DNA of 64,000 nucleotides from Pseudorhodoferax sp. Leaf267 (GCF_001422405.1 NZ_LMMV01000012.1:38376-102375), one strand, 5' to 3'. Counted from the stretch's first letter, positions 28,619-37,714 are shown. Program-made: numbers and translations. The notes: a model not told the origin generated them from the sequence alone.

Positions 28619-29476
28619 ATGCCTTTCGCCCGCACGCTTCCCAATCCCATCGCGCGCCTGCAGGCCGCGGCCCAACCCCTGCAGACGCCCTGTGGCGACG
28701 GCCACATCCAATGGCACCGCTGGGGGCCGGCCGATGCCGGCCCGCGCGGCCCTGTCGTGCTGCTGCACGGCGGCAGCGGCAGCTGGACGCACTGGGTGCG
28801 CAACATCGACGCGCTAGTGGCGGCAGGCCGCCAGGTGCTGGCGCCCGATCTGCCGGGCTTTGGCGATTCGGCGGTGCCGCCCGGCGGCGGTGATGCCGAC
28901 GCCGTGGCACCTGCGCTGGAGCAGGGCCTGCAGTTGCTGCTGGGCGCACAGGCCTGCGACCTCGTGGGCTTCTCGTTCGGCGGCCTCACGGCCGGCCTGC
29001 TGCTGGCCGAGCACCCGGCGCGCGCCACGCGCCTGGTCCTCGTCGGCGCGCCCGCCATGGGCGTCTCCGACGCCGGCCAGATCGCGCTGCGCGGCTGGCG
29101 CCATCTGCCCGATGCAGCCGCGCGCGAGGCCGTGCACCGGCACAACCTGGCCGTGCTCATGCTGCACAAGCCCGAGGCCATCGACGCGCTCGCGCTGGCG
29201 CTGCACGGCGCCAACGTGGAACGCGACCGCATGCAGCGCCGCCGCCTGGCGCGCACCGAGGCCCTGAAGAACGCGCTGCAGCGCGTGGCCTGCCCGGTGC
29301 ACGCGATCTATGGCAACGAGGACGTGCTGTACGCGGGCCGCATGGAGGCGCTGGCGAAGGCCTTTGCCGAGTCGCCGCACTTCCAGGGCCTGACCTTGGT
29401 CGACGAGGCCGGGCATTGGGTGCAATATGAGCGGCCGGATGCCTTCGACGCCGCATTGCGCCAGGTCCTGGCCTGA
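28619..29476 (+). CDS. Alpha/beta-fold hydrolase
   Basis: 285 residues. Oxyanion loop LLHGGSGSWTHW, nucleophile elbow GFSFGG, acid in GNEDVLYAG and histidine in DEAGHWVQYE complete the triad of a meta-cleavage-product or epoxide-hydrolase-like enzyme. Substrate unknown. It stands alone after bphP with a 113-bp gap; the start sits directly after a hairpin and has no visible Shine-Dalgarno sequence, so the true start may differ. Confidence 0.85.
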   Translation: MPFARTLPNPIARLQAAAQPLQTPCGDGHIQWHRWGPADAGPRGPVVLLHGGSGSWTHWVRNIDALVAAGRQVLAPDLPGFGDSAVPPGGGDADAVAPALEQGLQLLLGAQACDLVGFSFGGLTAGLLLAEHPARATRLVLVGAPAMGVSDAGQIALRGWRHLPDAAAREAVHRHNLAVLMLHKPEAIDALALALHGANVERDRMQRRRLARTEALKNALQRVACPVHAIYGNEDVLYAGRMEALAKAFAESPHFQGLTLVDEAGHWVQYERPDAFDAALRQVLA

Positions 29477-29523
29477 CCCATCGGGACGCCTCGCCATGTC
29501 CAGACCGGCCTCCAGCCTCGTTG

Positions 29524-29541
29524 GCGCATGCAGGCATGCGC
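29524..29541. repeat. Inverted repeat between convergent hydrolase and dinB genes
   Basis: GCGCATGC-AG-GCATGCGC, perfect 8-bp arms. It could fold as a hairpin ending either transcript, but no T-run follows. Confidence 0.35.
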
Positions 29542-29577
29542 AAGCCGGGCAGGGCGCGGTCGGCACACCCTGGACGG

Positions 29578-30771
29578 TCAGAACAGCTCGCCGTTGGCCG
29601 CCTCGATGGGCGGCTCGGCCGCCAGTTCGGCGGCCTTGCGCAGCGCGCCCACGCGCACTCCCAGCAGCCGCAGCCGGCGCTCCAGCGGCACGCGCTTCAA
29701 GCACTGGCCGGCGGCCTGGCGGATGGCCTTGGCGTCGGCCGTGAAGGTGGCCACGGTCTGGTCGCGCGTGGCGATCTTGAAGTCGTCGAAGCGCAACTTG
29801 ATGCCGATGGTCTTGCCCACGTAGCCCTTGCGCTGCAGGTCGTCGGCGACCTTCTCGCACAGGTGCGTGAAGATGGCCGACAGCTCGGCCCGGTCGCGCA
29901 CGGCATGCAGGTCGCGGTCGAACGTGGTTTCGCGGCTCATGGAGACGGGCTCGCTCTCGGTCACCACCGGCCGGCTGTCGCGGCCCCAGGCAGCCTCGTG
30001 CATCCACGCGCCATAGGACCTGCCGAAATGCTCGACCAGCCAGGCGCGGTCCTTGGCGGCCAGGTCGCCGATGGTCGACAGGCCCAGTGCCGCCAGCCTG
30101 GCCTCGGCCTTGGGGCCGATGCCGTTGATCTTGCGCGCCGCCAGCGGCCAGATGCGCGTCTGCAGGTCGGCCTCGTGCACGATGGAAATGCCGTTGGGCT
30201 TGTTGAACTCGCTGGCCATCTTGGCGATCAGCTTGTTCGGCGCCACGCCCAGCGAGCACGTCAGCCCGGTGCGCTCGAAGATGGCCTTCTGGATCAGCCG
30301 CGCCAGCACGCGCCCGCCCTCGCGCTGGCCGCCGGGCACCTCGGTGAAATCGATGTAGACCTCGTCCACGCCGCGGTCCTCCATCAGCGGGGCGATCTCC
30401 AAAATGGTGCTTTTGAACAGCCGCGAGAAGTGGCGGTATTGGTCGAAGTCCACCGGCAGCAGGATGGCCTGCGGGCATAGCTTGGCGGCCTTCATGAGGC
30501 CCATGGCCGAGCCCACGCCGAAGGCGCGTGCCGCGTAGGTGGCGGTGGTGATCACGCCACGGCCCGCGTAGTCGGCCAGGCGCGGGAACTGGTCCAGCGG
30601 CAGGTTCTCGCGCTGGGCCAGCACGCTGTCGGCCTGTCGCCGCCCACCGCCGATCACGACCGGCAGGCCCTTCAATTGCGGATAGCGCAGCAGCTCGACC
30701 GACGCGTAGAACGCGTCCATGTCGAGGTGGGCGATGCGGCGGATCGGGGCGGGAGCTGGTGGCGCAGGCAC
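29578..30771 (-). CDS. dinB: DNA polymerase IV (Y-family, error-prone)
   Basis: About 397 residues. The catalytic acidic residues are in IAHLDMDAFYAS and GVDEVYIDFTEV; the helix-hairpin-helix region INGIGPKAEARLAALG and the little-finger domain follow. It performs translesion synthesis. There is no ATG before the first catalytic motif, so the GTG at 30771 is used, giving a proline-rich leader as in relatives; GTG at 30795 is the alternative. I could not find a proper LexA box upstream. It lies downstream of, and in the same direction as, the DHH phosphoesterase. Confidence 0.92.
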   Translation of the reverse strand: MPAPPAPAPIRRIAHLDMDAFYASVELLRYPQLKGLPVVIGGGRRQADSVLAQRENLPLDQFPRLADYAGRGVITTATYAARAFGVGSAMGLMKAAKLCPQAILLPVDFDQYRHFSRLFKSTILEIAPLMEDRGVDEVYIDFTEVPGGQREGGRVLARLIQKAIFERTGLTCSLGVAPNKLIAKMASEFNKPNGISIVHEADLQTRIWPLAARKINGIGPKAEARLAALGLSTIGDLAAKDRAWLVEHFGRSYGAWMHEAAWGRDSRPVVTESEPVSMSRETTFDRDLHAVRDRAELSAIFTHLCEKVADDLQRKGYVGKTIGIKLRFDDFKIATRDQTVATFTADAKAIRQAAGQCLKRVPLERRLRLLGVRVGALRKAAELAAEPPIEAANGELF

Positions 30772-30913
30772 AGCGCTGTACTCAAAACACTGCACTTTCG
30801 CACAGTCTGAGCTCCTTGCGGGGCGCACGCAGGGGCTGGCCCTGCCAAGCTGCCGGTGCGCCCCCTTGTCGCGTTGCAGAAAGAGGGGCGCGGCGCAGCC
30901 GCCCGAAGGGTTC

Positions 30914-31846
30914 TTACCCCGCGGCGTTGATTTTTTCAATGAGTTCGCGCAGCACCGGCGTGGCACGGTCGTTGGGCACCTGGCAGGTGCCGGCCGCATG
31001 GTGGCCGCCGCCGCCGTACTGCAGCATCAGCTCGCCGACGTTGCAGCGGCTGCTGCGGTCCAGGATCGACTTGCCCGTGGCGAACACGGTGTTCTGCTTC
31101 TGCACGCCCCACATCGCGTGGATGGAGACCTTCACCTGCGGGAACAGCGCATAGATCATGAAGCGGTTGGTGGCCCAGATGGTTTCCTCGTTGCGCAGGT
31201 CCAGCACCACGACGCGGTTGTAGACCGTGCTGCAGCGGTCGATCTGCGCGCGTGCCTTGTCGGCATGCTCGCGGTACAGGTCGACGCGCTCGCGCACGTC
31301 GGGCAGATCGAGGATCTGCTCGATCACGTGGTCTCGGCAGTAGCGGATCAAATCCATCATCAGCGCGTAGTTGCTGATGCGGAAGTCGCGGAAGCGGCCC
31401 AGGCCCGTGCGCGCGTCCATCAGGTAGTTCAGCAGCACCCAGCCCGTGGGGTTCAGGATCTCGTCGCGCACGTACTGCGCCGAGTCGGCCTTGTCCACGG
31501 CATCCATCATCTCCACCGAGATCTGTGGGAAGCGCGCCGCGCCGCCGAAATGGTCGTAGACCACGCGCGCGGCCGACGGCGCGCTGGCATCGATCACATG
31601 GTTGGCCAGGCCGCTCTTGTTGCGCAGCGTCTCCGACAGGTGGTGGTCGAAGGCCATGTACGCGCCCGGCACATAGGGCAGGTTGGTCGTGATGTCGCGG
31701 TCCGTGATCTCGATCTTGCCGTCCTGCATGTCCTTGGGGTGGACGAACTTGATCTCGTCGATCATGTCCAGGGCGTTGAGCAGCACGGCGCAGACCAGGC
31801 CGTCGAAATCGCTGCGGGTGACGAGGCGGTACTTGGGGGACGGCAT
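30914..31846 (-). CDS. DHH-family phosphoesterase (exopolyphosphatase-like)
   Basis: 310 residues. The N-terminal DHH domain shows TRSDFDGLVCAVLL and AFDHHLSET, and the C-terminal DHHA1 domain has YGGGGHHAAGTCQV. Relatives are labelled exopolyphosphatase-related, but the DHH/DHHA1 pair also includes nanoRNases and cyclic-dinucleotide phosphodiesterases, so the substrate cannot be fixed. GGAGG precedes the ATG. Confidence 0.85.
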   Translation of the reverse strand: MPSPKYRLVTRSDFDGLVCAVLLNALDMIDEIKFVHPKDMQDGKIEITDRDITTNLPYVPGAYMAFDHHLSETLRNKSGLANHVIDASAPSAARVVYDHFGGAARFPQISVEMMDAVDKADSAQYVRDEILNPTGWVLLNYLMDARTGLGRFRDFRISNYALMMDLIRYCRDHVIEQILDLPDVRERVDLYREHADKARAQIDRCSTVYNRVVVLDLRNEETIWATNRFMIYALFPQVKVSIHAMWGVQKQNTVFATGKSILDRSSRCNVGELMLQYGGGGHHAAGTCQVPNDRATPVLRELIEKINAAG

Positions 31847-31979
31847 GAAAAACCTCCGGCTGGACTGGGCGCGCCATTTGTGCTGTATGGCGCGCAGAAG
31901 ATTGGTTGGATTCGTCACGATGATGACACAGGAGTGCGTCGCTATGATCGTCCGACCCCCCTCGTACGGAGACAAACGC

Positions 31980-33635
31980 ATGGCTGAGCTGGACCTTGTT
32001 GAAACGGCGCGACACCTGCTGGAGCCGCTGCGTGCGCAGTTCGACGCCACCGTGCGGGCCGTGGCAGGGCGCTGCAGCGCCGGGGGGCGGCTCGACCCGC
32101 GCGCACTGGATGCGCGCCAGGGCGTGTCCTACGAGCTGGCCTGGGCCAGCGCCGAGCTGCTGGCCTGCACCACGGTGCTGGGCAAGGTGGCGCCCGGCGC
32201 GCTGGACCGCGCGCTGGCCTTGCTGTTCGCCACCGAGTCCATCGCCAGCGTGCTGGCCCGGCTCGAGGCCGTGGCCGTGGACGAGGCGCTGGACCTGGCC
32301 GCGCTGCGCGCGCTGGGCGACACGCCCGCCTGGGCCGCGCTGCGCCGCGCCGCCGCCGGCCCCGAGGCGCTGGCGCGCACGGCACGCGCGCTGGCCGCAT
32401 CCGACGGCGAGATCGGCCCCGTGCGGCTCAGCGAGGATGTGGCCATGGCCCAGCAGGCGTTTCGCCGCTTCGGCGCCGAAGTCGTCGCTGCGCTGGCGGC
32501 CCACATCCACCAGCACGACCTGACCGTGCCCGAGACGCTGCTCGGCCCGCTGCGCGAGATGGGCGTGTTCGGCCTGTCGATCCCGCAGGAATACGGCGGC
32601 AGCGCGCCGGGCAACCACGACGACACGGCCATGATGATCGCCGTGACCGAGGCCTTGTCCGAGGCCTCGCTGGGCGCGGCCGGCAGCCTCATCACACGGC
32701 CCGAGATCCTGTCGCGCGCCTTGCTGGCCGGCGGCACCGCGGCGCAGAAGGAGCATTGGCTGCCCCGGCTCGCGGCGGGTGAGCCGCTGTGCGCCATCGC
32801 CATGACCGAGCCCGACCACGGCTCGGACGTGGCCAGCCTGGCGCTCAAGGCCACGCGCGTGGCAGGCGGCTGGCAGCTCAACGGCGCCAAGACCTGGTGC
32901 ACCTTCGCCGGCAAGGCCGGCTTGCTGATGGTGGTGGCGCGCACCGACCCCGACAAGGCCGCGGGCTACAAGGGCCTGTCCATCCTGCTGGTCGAAAAGC
33001 CATCGGACGACGCCCACGCCTTCGACTTCCGCCAGGACGGCGGCGGCCGGCTGCGCGGCCAGGCCATCCCGACCATCGGCTACCGCGGCATGCATTCGTA
33101 TGAGCTCGCGTTCGAGGACGTCTTCGTGCCCGACAGCCATGTGCTGGGCGGCGAGGCCGGCCTGGGCAAGGGCTTTTACTTCAACATGGCCGGCATGGTC
33201 GGCGGCCGCATGCAGACTGCCGCGCGCGCCTCGGGCGTGATGCGCGCCGCCCTGCGCGCCGCGCTGCGCTACACGCAGGACCGCAAGGTGTTCGGCCAGC
33301 CGCTGATCGACTTCCCGCTCACGCAGTCCAAGCTGGCGCGCATGGCGGCGCGCTTCGCCGCGTGCCGGCAGACGGCCTACGCCGTCGGCGAGCGGCTGGA
33401 GGAGGGCCAGGGCCGCGTCGAGGCCGCGCAGATCAAGCTGCTGGCCTGCCGCTCGGCCGAGCTCCTCACGCGCGAGGCGCTGCAGTTGCACGGCGGCATG
33501 GGCTACGCCGAGGAGACGCCGGTCAGCCGCTACTTCGTCGACGCGCGCGTGCTGTCGATCTTCGAGGGCGCCGAGGAGACGCTGGCCCTCAAGGTCATCG
33601 CGCGCGGGCTGTTCGAGCAGGTGCTGGCTGCGTAG
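31980..33635 (+). CDS. Acyl-CoA dehydrogenase, possibly (2S)-methylsuccinyl-CoA dehydrogenase
   Basis: 551 residues: an N-terminal extension of about 150 residues precedes the usual dehydrogenase core (AMTEPDHGSDVASLAL, NGAKTWCTFAGKAG, GGMGYAEETPVSRYFVDAR). The catalytic glutamate is in LSIFEGAEETLAL. Length, extension and the sequence GGRMQTAARASGVMRAAL recall Mcd, the methylsuccinyl-CoA dehydrogenase of the ethylmalonyl-CoA pathway, but no other gene of that pathway (ccr, ecm) lies in the window. GGAGA precedes the ATG. Divergent from the DHH gene. Confidence 0.85.
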   Translation: MAELDLVETARHLLEPLRAQFDATVRAVAGRCSAGGRLDPRALDARQGVSYELAWASAELLACTTVLGKVAPGALDRALALLFATESIASVLARLEAVAVDEALDLAALRALGDTPAWAALRRAAAGPEALARTARALAASDGEIGPVRLSEDVAMAQQAFRRFGAEVVAALAAHIHQHDLTVPETLLGPLREMGVFGLSIPQEYGGSAPGNHDDTAMMIAVTEALSEASLGAAGSLITRPEILSRALLAGGTAAQKEHWLPRLAAGEPLCAIAMTEPDHGSDVASLALKATRVAGGWQLNGAKTWCTFAGKAGLLMVVARTDPDKAAGYKGLSILLVEKPSDDAHAFDFRQDGGGRLRGQAIPTIGYRGMHSYELAFEDVFVPDSHVLGGEAGLGKGFYFNMAGMVGGRMQTAARASGVMRAALRAALRYTQDRKVFGQPLIDFPLTQSKLARMAARFAACRQTAYAVGERLEEGQGRVEAAQIKLLACRSAELLTREALQLHGGMGYAEETPVSRYFVDARVLSIFEGAEETLALKVIARGLFEQVLAA

Positions 33636-33676
33636 CGCCATGACGGCGCCAGCACGCCGCGCTGAACGGCGCTACG
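33631..33676. repeat. Inverted repeat spanning both stop codons of convergent genes
   Basis: CGTAGCGCC (33631-33639) and GGCGCTACG (33668-33676) are perfect 9-bp arms around 28 bases. The arms contain the stops of the dehydrogenase and of mqsA. It may act as a transcript 3'-end structure; no T-run is present. Confidence 0.45.
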
Positions 33677-34073
33677 CGGCCCTGACCTCATCGAGCAGGT
33701 CAGGATGCCGGTCCAGCACCTTGAGCAGCTTGACCAAGGCCAGTGGTGGCTTGGTCTTGCCGTTCTCATAGCGCGAGAACGCATTGGCGCCGCCGCCGAA
33801 GATCTCTGCGGCTTCGCGTTGGTCCAGCGCTAGTTTCTTGCGTACGCCCGCGATGAACGACGGGTCGACGATGGCCGCGTTGACCTGCTTTTGGAAGGCG
33901 CGCATCTCGCGCATGACGCGGTCGGATTCGCTGGCGTCGAGGATGGACTCCGCGCAAGCCGGGCAGAAATCGCCAGTGACCGCCGCGATGACCGTCGTCT
34001 CGCCCTTGTAGCTGTATGGCAAGTCGCGCGTGTCGCCGACCAGTTCTGCCGCGCCGCATACAGGACATTTCAT
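33672..34073 (-). CDS. mqsA: MqsA-like antitoxin (zinc ribbon plus HTH)
   Basis: 133 residues. The N-terminal zinc site is CPVC...CPAC, and the C-terminal XRE-type helix-turn-helix has GGGANAFSRYENGKTKPP, as in MqsA/YgiT. The start at ATG 34073 is preferred because AAGGAG lies eight bases upstream; that site is inside the remnant of mqsR. MqsA normally neutralises the MqsR RNase and represses its operon and other promoters. Here the toxin is missing, so the protein is an orphan antitoxin, perhaps kept as a regulator. Confidence 0.85.
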   Translation of the reverse strand: MKCPVCGAAELVGDTRDLPYSYKGETTVIAAVTGDFCPACAESILDASESDRVMREMRAFQKQVNAAIVDPSFIAGVRKKLALDQREAAEIFGGGANAFSRYENGKTKPPLALVKLLKVLDRHPDLLDEVRAA

Positions 34074-34075
34074 GT

Positions 34076-34138
34076 TCACAGCTCCTTGAACGAGACGATC
34101 AGCACATCGTCGATGGCGGCCAGTGTCAGCTTGGCTTC
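34076..34138 (-). pseudogene. mqsR: mqsR toxin remnant (C-terminal 20 codons)
   Basis: Directly before mqsA the minus strand reads EAKLTLAAIDDVLIVSFKEL and a stop, which matches the C-terminus of MqsR (E. coli ends DVLIVSFKEK). Farther upstream is the 3' end of the alpha-hydroxyacid dehydrogenase gene, so about 80 N-terminal residues of the toxin are gone. The stop lies two bases before the mqsA ATG, the spacing expected for the intact pair. Confidence 0.8.
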
Positions 34139-34145
34139 CCGTCGC

Positions 34146-35303
34146 TCAGGAAGACGTCGGAAAGCTGCCCGGCAGCAAGATTCTGCTGTCCACGTTCTGC
34201 AGATTCGTATGGCCGCAAAAGGCCATGGTCACGTCCAGTTCCTTGTGGATCATCTGCAAGGCCTTGGTCACGCCGGCCTCACCCATCGCGCCCAGGCCGT
34301 AGGCCATGGCGCGGCCGATCATGGTGCCGCGCGCGCCCAGGGCCCAGGCCTTGAGCACGTCCTGGCCGCTGCGAATGCCGCCGTCCATCCAGACCTCCAG
34401 CCGGTTGCCCACCGCATCGACGATGGCGGGCAGCGCGGCGATGGAGCTGGGCGCGCCGTCGAGCTGGCGCCCGCCGTGGTTGCTCACCACGATGGCATCG
34501 GCGCCGACGTCGGCGGCCAGCACGGCGTCTTCCGCGACCATGATGCCCTTCAGGATCAGCTTGCCGCCCCATTGCTTCTTGACCCATTCGATGTCGGCCC
34601 ACGACAGGCTGGGGTCGAACTGCTCGTTGGTCCAGGCCGACAGCGAGCTCATGTCCGACACCCCCTTCACATGGCCGACCAGGTTGCGGAAGGTGCGGCG
34701 CTGGGTGCCGGCCATGCCCAGGCACCAGCGGGGCTTGGTCATGAGGTTCAGGATGTTCTTGAGCGTGGGCTTGGGTGGCGCCGTCAGGCCGTTCTTGATG
34801 TCCTTGTGGCGCTGGCCGATGACCTGTAGGTCCAGCGTCAGCACCAGCGCGCTGCAACGGGCGGCGCGGGCGCGCTCGATCATGTTGGCCATGGCCTGGC
34901 GGTCGCGCATCATGTAGAGCTGGAACCAGAACGGCGCCTGCGTGTGCTCGGCGATGTCCTCGATCGAGCAGATGCTCATGGTCGACAGCGTGAACGGGAT
35001 GCCGAACTTCTCGGCCGCGCGCGCCGCGTGGATCTCGCCGTCGGCATGCTGCATGCCCGTGAGGCCGACCGGCGCGATGGCCACCGGCATCTTGGCCACC
35101 TGGCCGACCATGGTGGTGGCGGTGGTGCGGCCTTCCATGTTCACGGCCACGCGCTGGCGCAGCTTGATCCTCTGGAAATCGGCCTCGTTGGCCTTGTAGG
35201 TGCTCTCGGTCCAGGAGCCCGAATCGGCGTAGTCGTAGAACATGCGCGGCACGCGGCGCTCGGCCAGCACGCGCAGGTCTTCGACGGTCGTGATGATGGG
35301 CAT
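34146..35303 (-). CDS. lldD: FMN-dependent alpha-hydroxyacid dehydrogenase (LldD-like)
   Basis: 385 residues. N-terminal FMN region MFYDYADSGSWTE, the active-site segment IVVSNHGGRQLDG with the catalytic His and Arg, and the phosphate-binding DGGIRSGQDVLKA and GARGTMIGR are present. Such enzymes oxidise L-lactate or other 2-hydroxyacids and pass electrons to quinone or oxygen. The C-terminus ends eight bases before the mqsR remnant, consistent with a deletion that joined them. CAGGAGAAG precedes the ATG. Confidence 0.88.
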   Translation of the reverse strand: MPIITTVEDLRVLAERRVPRMFYDYADSGSWTESTYKANEADFQRIKLRQRVAVNMEGRTTATTMVGQVAKMPVAIAPVGLTGMQHADGEIHAARAAEKFGIPFTLSTMSICSIEDIAEHTQAPFWFQLYMMRDRQAMANMIERARAARCSALVLTLDLQVIGQRHKDIKNGLTAPPKPTLKNILNLMTKPRWCLGMAGTQRRTFRNLVGHVKGVSDMSSLSAWTNEQFDPSLSWADIEWVKKQWGGKLILKGIMVAEDAVLAADVGADAIVVSNHGGRQLDGAPSSIAALPAIVDAVGNRLEVWMDGGIRSGQDVLKAWALGARGTMIGRAMAYGLGAMGEAGVTKALQMIHKELDVTMAFCGHTNLQNVDSRILLPGSFPTSS

Positions 35304-35419
35304 CCTGCTTCTCCTGGGGGCTTCTTTTCGGGCCGCCATCCTAGCCCGCTTTGCCGTGCGGCAAGCTGAGCGTTTTTTGCGGCCGCTGCAATCGCGCTCA
35401 CGCGCCACGGCAGGGGCGC

Positions 35420-37396
35420 TCACAGGCGGGCCGGCAGGGTCTCCAGCAGTTCGGCGGCGCGGTCCAGGTCGAACATCGCCAGGGCCGATTCCACCTGCGC
35501 GGCCTGCGCGGCCAGGCCCAGGCCGCGGAGCAGGTGCAACAGCTCAGGCAGCGTGGCGTCCGGATGGTCGCCGCTGCGCAGCGCGTGGATGGCCTGGCGC
35601 ACCGACTCGGGCAGGGCCAGCGGCGCGGCGGCCCGGTCGAGCCGGTGCGGCCGTGGCTCCGGCTCCGCGGCCACGGCCTGCAGTGGGGCGGCCGCTGGCC
35701 GCAGCGCCTGCGCCGGCTGTGCATGGGCGGCGGGCGCCAGCGGCACGAGCACGCGGAAGCTGCTGCCCACGCCCGGTGTGCTCTGCACGCCCAGGCTGCC
35801 GCCCATGTGCCGCACCAGTTGCTGCGCGATCGTGATGCCCAGGCCCACGCCGCCGTAGCGCCGGCTCATCGACGGGTCGGCCTGCGTGAAGGCTTCGAAG
35901 ATGCAGTCCTGCCGGTCGGGGGCGATGCCGATGCCGGTGTCGTGCACGGCCAGCAGCAGGCGGCCGTCCTGCGTCCCCAGCTGCAGGCGCACCGAGCCGC
36001 GCTCGGTGAACTTGACGGCGTTGTCCAGCAGCTTGTCCAGCACCTGGCGCAGGCGCGGCGCGTCGCCATGGAACCACTGCGGCAGCGACCGGTCGATGTC
36101 CAGCTGCAGCGCCAGGCCCCTTCTGTCCGCCAGCGGCCGCAGCGTCTGCACGGCATCGTGCGCCAACTCGTGCAGCGAGAAATCGCCGGCAGCCAGCGTC
36201 AACTGGCCGCGTTCGAGCTTGGCCATGTCCAGCACGTCGTTGACCAGCTTGAGCAAGGCCCGCGCGGCCTGGCGCACCTTGTAGACATGCTCGCGCTGCA
36301 ACGCGTCCAGCGAAGTCTTCAGCACGATCTCGGAAAAGCCGATGATCGCGTTCAGCGGCGTGCGCACTTCGTGGCCCATGTTGGCCAGGAACAGGGTTTT
36401 GGACGCCGCCGCTTCCTCGGCCTGCTCCTTGGCATCGCGCAGCGCGATTTCCATGGCCTTGCGCTCGCTGATGTCGATGATCACGCCGTCCAGCCACACC
36501 ACTTCGCCACTGGCGTTGCGCACGGCATTGCCCTGCTCCCAGGCCCAGAACTGCCGCCCGTCGCGGTGCACGGCGCGGTACTCCAGCGTGTAGCCCTGGC
36601 CCTGGGCGATCGTGTCCTGGATGCGCCGGTGCACCATGGCCTGGTCCTCCGCATGGATGAACTCGCGCAACAGCGTGGCCGAGGCCTGGTAGTCCGCCGG
36701 CCGCCAGCCCGACAGCTGCTCGATCACGTCGCTGATGAAGATCACGGTCCAGTTCTCGTCCGGCGTGCAACGGTAGGCCGCGCCGCGGATGCTGGCGATC
36801 AGCGAGCTGTACAGGTGCTCGCGCTCGTACAGCTGGTGCTCCAGCGCCTTGCGCTCGTCGATGCTCAGGAACGCGCCTTCGATGAAGACCCGGCCATCGT
36901 GCGTGCGGCGCAGGTCGCTGTGGCCGTGCACCCAGAAGCAGCGGCCGTCGCGGTGCAGCACCCGGCATTCGAAGCGCAGGCCAGTGCCCTCGCCGAGCGC
37001 CTGCCGCAGGCGGCCGCGCAGCGCATCCAGGTCCTCGGGGTGGACGATGTCGTCCAGCAGCTTGCCCTGTGCCGTGAACGCCTCGGCCGGCCAGCCGCAC
37101 AGCTGCTCGATGGCGTCGCCGACGAACAGCACCGGGCCACCGACCCTGGCCTCGCAGCGGTAGGGCACGAGCGGCGATTTGTGCACTGCCGTGGCCAGCA
37201 GCTCGTGCCGGTCCTGCAGCTGCCTGAACTGGGCCCGCAGCGTGCTGGCCTCTTCGCGCGCACGGCGCAGGCGGCTGCGCTGGCTCCACCACAACCACGT
37301 GGTGACCAGCAATGCCGCAGCGATCAGCAGCGCGCCCCACAGCACAGCAGGGGCAAGCGCCGACCACTGCACAAGCGTGTCGGGCGACAAGGGCAT
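35420..37396 (-). CDS. PAS-domain hybrid-type sensor histidine kinase (orphan)
   Basis: 658 residues: one membrane helix (about 14-37), a short coiled coil, two PAS domains (about 70-185 and 205-325, with HRDGRCFWVHG and HRDGRQFWAWEQG PAC motifs), HisKA with LANMGHEVRTPLNAII (His342), and an ATPase domain with DNAVKFTERG, DTGIGIAP and GGVGLGITIA. A helical tail of about 100 residues follows; it is not a receiver domain and I do not recognise it. No response regulator is next to it. The ATG at 37396 has no strong ribosome-binding site. Confidence 0.88.
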   Translation of the reverse strand: MPLSPDTLVQWSALAPAVLWGALLIAAALLVTTWLWWSQRSRLRRAREEASTLRAQFRQLQDRHELLATAVHKSPLVPYRCEARVGGPVLFVGDAIEQLCGWPAEAFTAQGKLLDDIVHPEDLDALRGRLRQALGEGTGLRFECRVLHRDGRCFWVHGHSDLRRTHDGRVFIEGAFLSIDERKALEHQLYEREHLYSSLIASIRGAAYRCTPDENWTVIFISDVIEQLSGWRPADYQASATLLREFIHAEDQAMVHRRIQDTIAQGQGYTLEYRAVHRDGRQFWAWEQGNAVRNASGEVVWLDGVIIDISERKAMEIALRDAKEQAEEAAASKTLFLANMGHEVRTPLNAIIGFSEIVLKTSLDALQREHVYKVRQAARALLKLVNDVLDMAKLERGQLTLAAGDFSLHELAHDAVQTLRPLADRRGLALQLDIDRSLPQWFHGDAPRLRQVLDKLLDNAVKFTERGSVRLQLGTQDGRLLLAVHDTGIGIAPDRQDCIFEAFTQADPSMSRRYGGVGLGITIAQQLVRHMGGSLGVQSTPGVGSSFRVLVPLAPAAHAQPAQALRPAAAPLQAVAAEPEPRPHRLDRAAAPLALPESVRQAIHALRSGDHPDATLPELLHLLRGLGLAAQAAQVESALAMFDLDRAAELLETLPARL

Positions 37397-37714
37397 GGGC
37401 AACCGGGGCGCTCGCTTAGGCGCAGCTGACGCTAATGGCGACCTGTATTGGTACGGAACACTATACAAATCCAGCAGTCTGGAAGCGAGGCGTATTTTTT
37501 GCGCGAAGCGATAAATATTTCACGTTTTGGACGCGCCCGCCGGCCGTCGCGCTGCGCGGGCGACGCCTTGCGCGATGGCGCCATCGGTCTCCGTCTATTG
37601 CTCTTGGGCGCCGTGGGTCACGGGCTGGGCCGCATGGTGGGCGGTGCCTCCATGCGCATCCAATGAAATTGAGGACTGGCTTCATGCCGTCCCGGTTGAG
37701 TATTCGCAGAGCGG
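37397..37714. other. Intergenic region, 318 bp, between the orphan kinase and pbpC
   Basis: No gene, RNA or repeat recognised. An AT-rich stretch around 37490-37525 (ATTTTTT, ATAAATATTT) could hold the promoter of the kinase gene, which is read leftwards from here. Confidence 0.4.

Noticed and set aside
30769..30815. Possible LexA box upstream of dinB
   Set aside because: CTGT and CACT halves do not make CTGT-N8-ACAG; symmetry too poor to call.
34076..35303. Full-length MqsR gene extending into the hydroxyacid dehydrogenase
   Set aside because: Sequence upstream of 34138 in the MqsR frame is explained by the dehydrogenase 3' end; only the last 20 codons match MqsR.
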